A stretch of 7,312 nucleotides of DNA, taken from Bacteroidia bacterium. Its GTDB lineage: Bacteria; Bacteroidota; Bacteroidia; Bacteroidales; Azobacteroidaceae. The translations under genes were made by a program, and so were the position numbers. The stretch lies in NCBI GenBank assembly GCA_026000155.1, contig BNYG01000059.1, positions 1-7,312 on the forward strand, read 5' to 3'. The notes beneath the pieces are model-generated. The model searched no databases and was not told the DNA's origin. It saw nothing but the letters and a program-made list of their open reading frames with translations. This document shows positions 6,621-7,312 of the stretch, piece by piece. Position 1 is the first letter of the stretch, and each line of letters begins with the position of its first letter.

Positions 6621-7088
6621 CTATTCCTCCGGTTTTAAAGTGATGTATGTTTTATTTTTAAAGAAAATAACTATTTTATCAATATTTTCAGACAGAGAAA
6701 ATTCAGGCATAATGGATTGATTTTTAGGATTTTTTAGGGATATTTCCGCCGGTTTATCTACAATTTCCTTGCGATATTTCGGTTCAACCGCATCTTTGGC
6801 CGGATTTATGGAAGTCTGGGAAAATAAATCCGGTGCCATAATTGCTTTTTCGCCTTTATGCATCGAACCGGTTCCCATGAATAACCAATCGGCGCTAATA
6901 TCCGGGAAAGTATTCAAAATTTTAGTGATAACATCGGTACTGGGTGTTTGATTCACTTTTCCTTTTCCTTCTATTTCCCGCCCATTGATAATAAAACTCA
7001 TGGTCGTAGAGTTTACACCTGTTGCATCAGCGAATGAAGAAGTAGTCAATCTTTTTTCTTCCATTATTTTTTTTATCCGTTCAATCAT
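6621..7088 (-). CDS. XRE-family helix-turn-helix regulator
   Basis: A 155-residue protein with an N-terminal XRE/Cro-type DNA-binding domain (about 1-75). SSFADATGV (17-25) and NSTTMSFIINGR (26-37) fit the two helices of the turn; DVITKILNTFPDISADWLFMGTGSM (52-76, in part) is the closing segment familiar from Bacteroidales regulators of this type. Residues 38-48 (EIEGKGKVNQT) look like an insertion between the recognition helix and the next helix compared with the usual short NGRxxPS link. Residues 80-125 are polar and probably flexible, and the C-terminus (KIVIFFKNKTYITL) resembles a small beta hairpin. No ligand, protease or membrane domain is visible. The start ATG at 7088 has AAAGG six bases upstream. 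The target is unknown: its own A+T-rich control region with repeated palindromes is the best candidate, and pyrKD downstream is another. Confidence 0.85.
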   Translation of the reverse strand: MIERIKKIMEEKRLTTSSFADATGVNSTTMSFIINGREIEGKGKVNQTPSTDVITKILNTFPDISADWLFMGTGSMHKGEKAIMAPDLFSQTSINPAKDAVEPKYRKEIVDKPAEISLKNPKNQSIMPEFSLSENIDKIVIFFKNKTYITLKPEE

Positions 7089-7123
7089 AATATACCTTTT
7101 TTTACCATTACTTTAATAAATTA

Positions 7124-7155
7124 CAAATGTAATGAATATTATTTACAAATACAAA
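7124..7155 (-). promoter_or_regulatory. Putative promoter of the XRE regulator, overlapped by a palindrome
   Basis: On the minus strand TTTG (7155-7152), a 20-nt spacer and TACATTTG (7131-7124) match both Bacteroidota promoter boxes fully. Transcription would begin at about 7118, about 30 nt before the ATG at 7088. The -7 box lies inside palindrome copy 1 (TTACAAATGTAA, 7121-7132), so a protein bound there would block this promoter, consistent with self-repression. Confidence 0.65.
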
Positions 7156-7222
7156 TTAATATTATCATCAAGTTATTTTACAATAGTAAATTGTATTACA
7201 ATTGCAAAATAATAAATCAGAT

Positions 7223-7230
7223 TACATTTG
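7223..7230 (+). promoter_or_regulatory. Possible rightward -7 element for a gene beyond the window
   Basis: TACATTTG matches TAnnTTTG exactly on the plus strand. The -33 match is poor: ATTG at 7201-7204, with an 18-nt spacer. No start codon followed by a convincing reading frame is seen from 7231 to 7312, which is very A+T-rich, so any gene served would begin past the right edge. The box may also be a by-product of the palindrome copy it lies in. Confidence 0.3.
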
Positions 7231-7312
7231 TAAGCTACTGTTTAATTTACTTGAATTTATAATACTAAAATATTGGTTAATAGATTGATAATATCTTTTA
7301 TTGGTAAAATAT

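Larger units (their letters stand above)
7121..7233. repeat. Three copies of the palindrome TTAC-N4-GTAA (candidate operators)
   Basis: Exact copies lie at 7121-7132 (spacer AAAT), 7178-7189 (spacer AATA) and 7222-7233 (spacer ATTT). Copies 1 and 3 are reverse complements of each other over 13 bp. A degenerate copy, TTAC-AATT-GCAA, lies at 7196-7207 (seven of eight specified bases). Copies 1 and 3 each cover a -7-like box facing away from the other; copy 2 is between them. This is the arrangement expected of operators for the adjacent regulator, but binding is inferred. Confidence 0.5.

Noticed and set aside
7234..7312. Start of a rightward gene or small RNA in the last 80 bases
   Set aside because: No ribosome site with a start codon and sustained frame, and no hairpin with a T tract; only A+T-rich sequence is visible.

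Overview
The window looks like a chromosomal segment from the order Bacteroidales (Bacteroidota). The evidence is threefold. Four places carry promoter-like sequences of the Bacteroidota type (TTTG, about 20 nt, TAnnTTTG). Translation starts mostly follow A-rich leaders rather than strong Shine-Dalgarno sequences. The superoxide dismutase closely resembles the one I recall from Porphyromonas. The family within the order cannot be fixed from this window. Gene content suits an aerotolerant anaerobe.

Layout, left to right: (1) the 3' two thirds or so of a citrate synthase gene (+) enters from the left edge. (2) Its last 17 bases overlap a convergent gene (-) for an FMN enzyme of the nitronate monooxygenase/FabK family. 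(3) A 193-bp divergent intergenic region carries back-to-back promoters. (4) An oxidative-stress cluster follows on +: ahpC, an internal terminator-like hairpin, an iron-type superoxide dismutase with its own candidate promoter, a 60-residue BFD-like [2Fe-2S] protein, and ahpF. (5) The ahpF stop codon abuts the stop codon of a convergent pyrimidine pair read on -: pyrK then pyrD, the two subunits of NAD-linked (class 1B) dihydroorotate dehydrogenase, overlapping by 13 bp. (6) Upstream of pyrK on the same strand is a gene for a small XRE-type helix-turn-helix regulator. (7) The right end is a very A+T-rich, gene-free stretch of about 220 bp with the regulator's promoter, three copies of the palindrome TTAC-N4-GTAA, and a possible opposite-facing promoter that would serve a gene beyond the window.

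How the genes work together: AhpC reduces H2O2 and organic peroxides and AhpF re-reduces AhpC with NADH. The superoxide dismutase supplies H2O2 from superoxide, so both steps of detoxification are encoded side by side. The BFD-like protein sits 15 nt before ahpF and its role there is unclear. PyrK passes electrons from dihydroorotate (oxidised by PyrD) through FAD and a [2Fe-2S] cluster to NAD+. All the enzymes belong to known families. The least ordinary signals are the palindrome array around the regulator's promoter and the insertion of sod and the [2Fe-2S] gene between ahpC and ahpF. I see no clear sign of a wholly new system.
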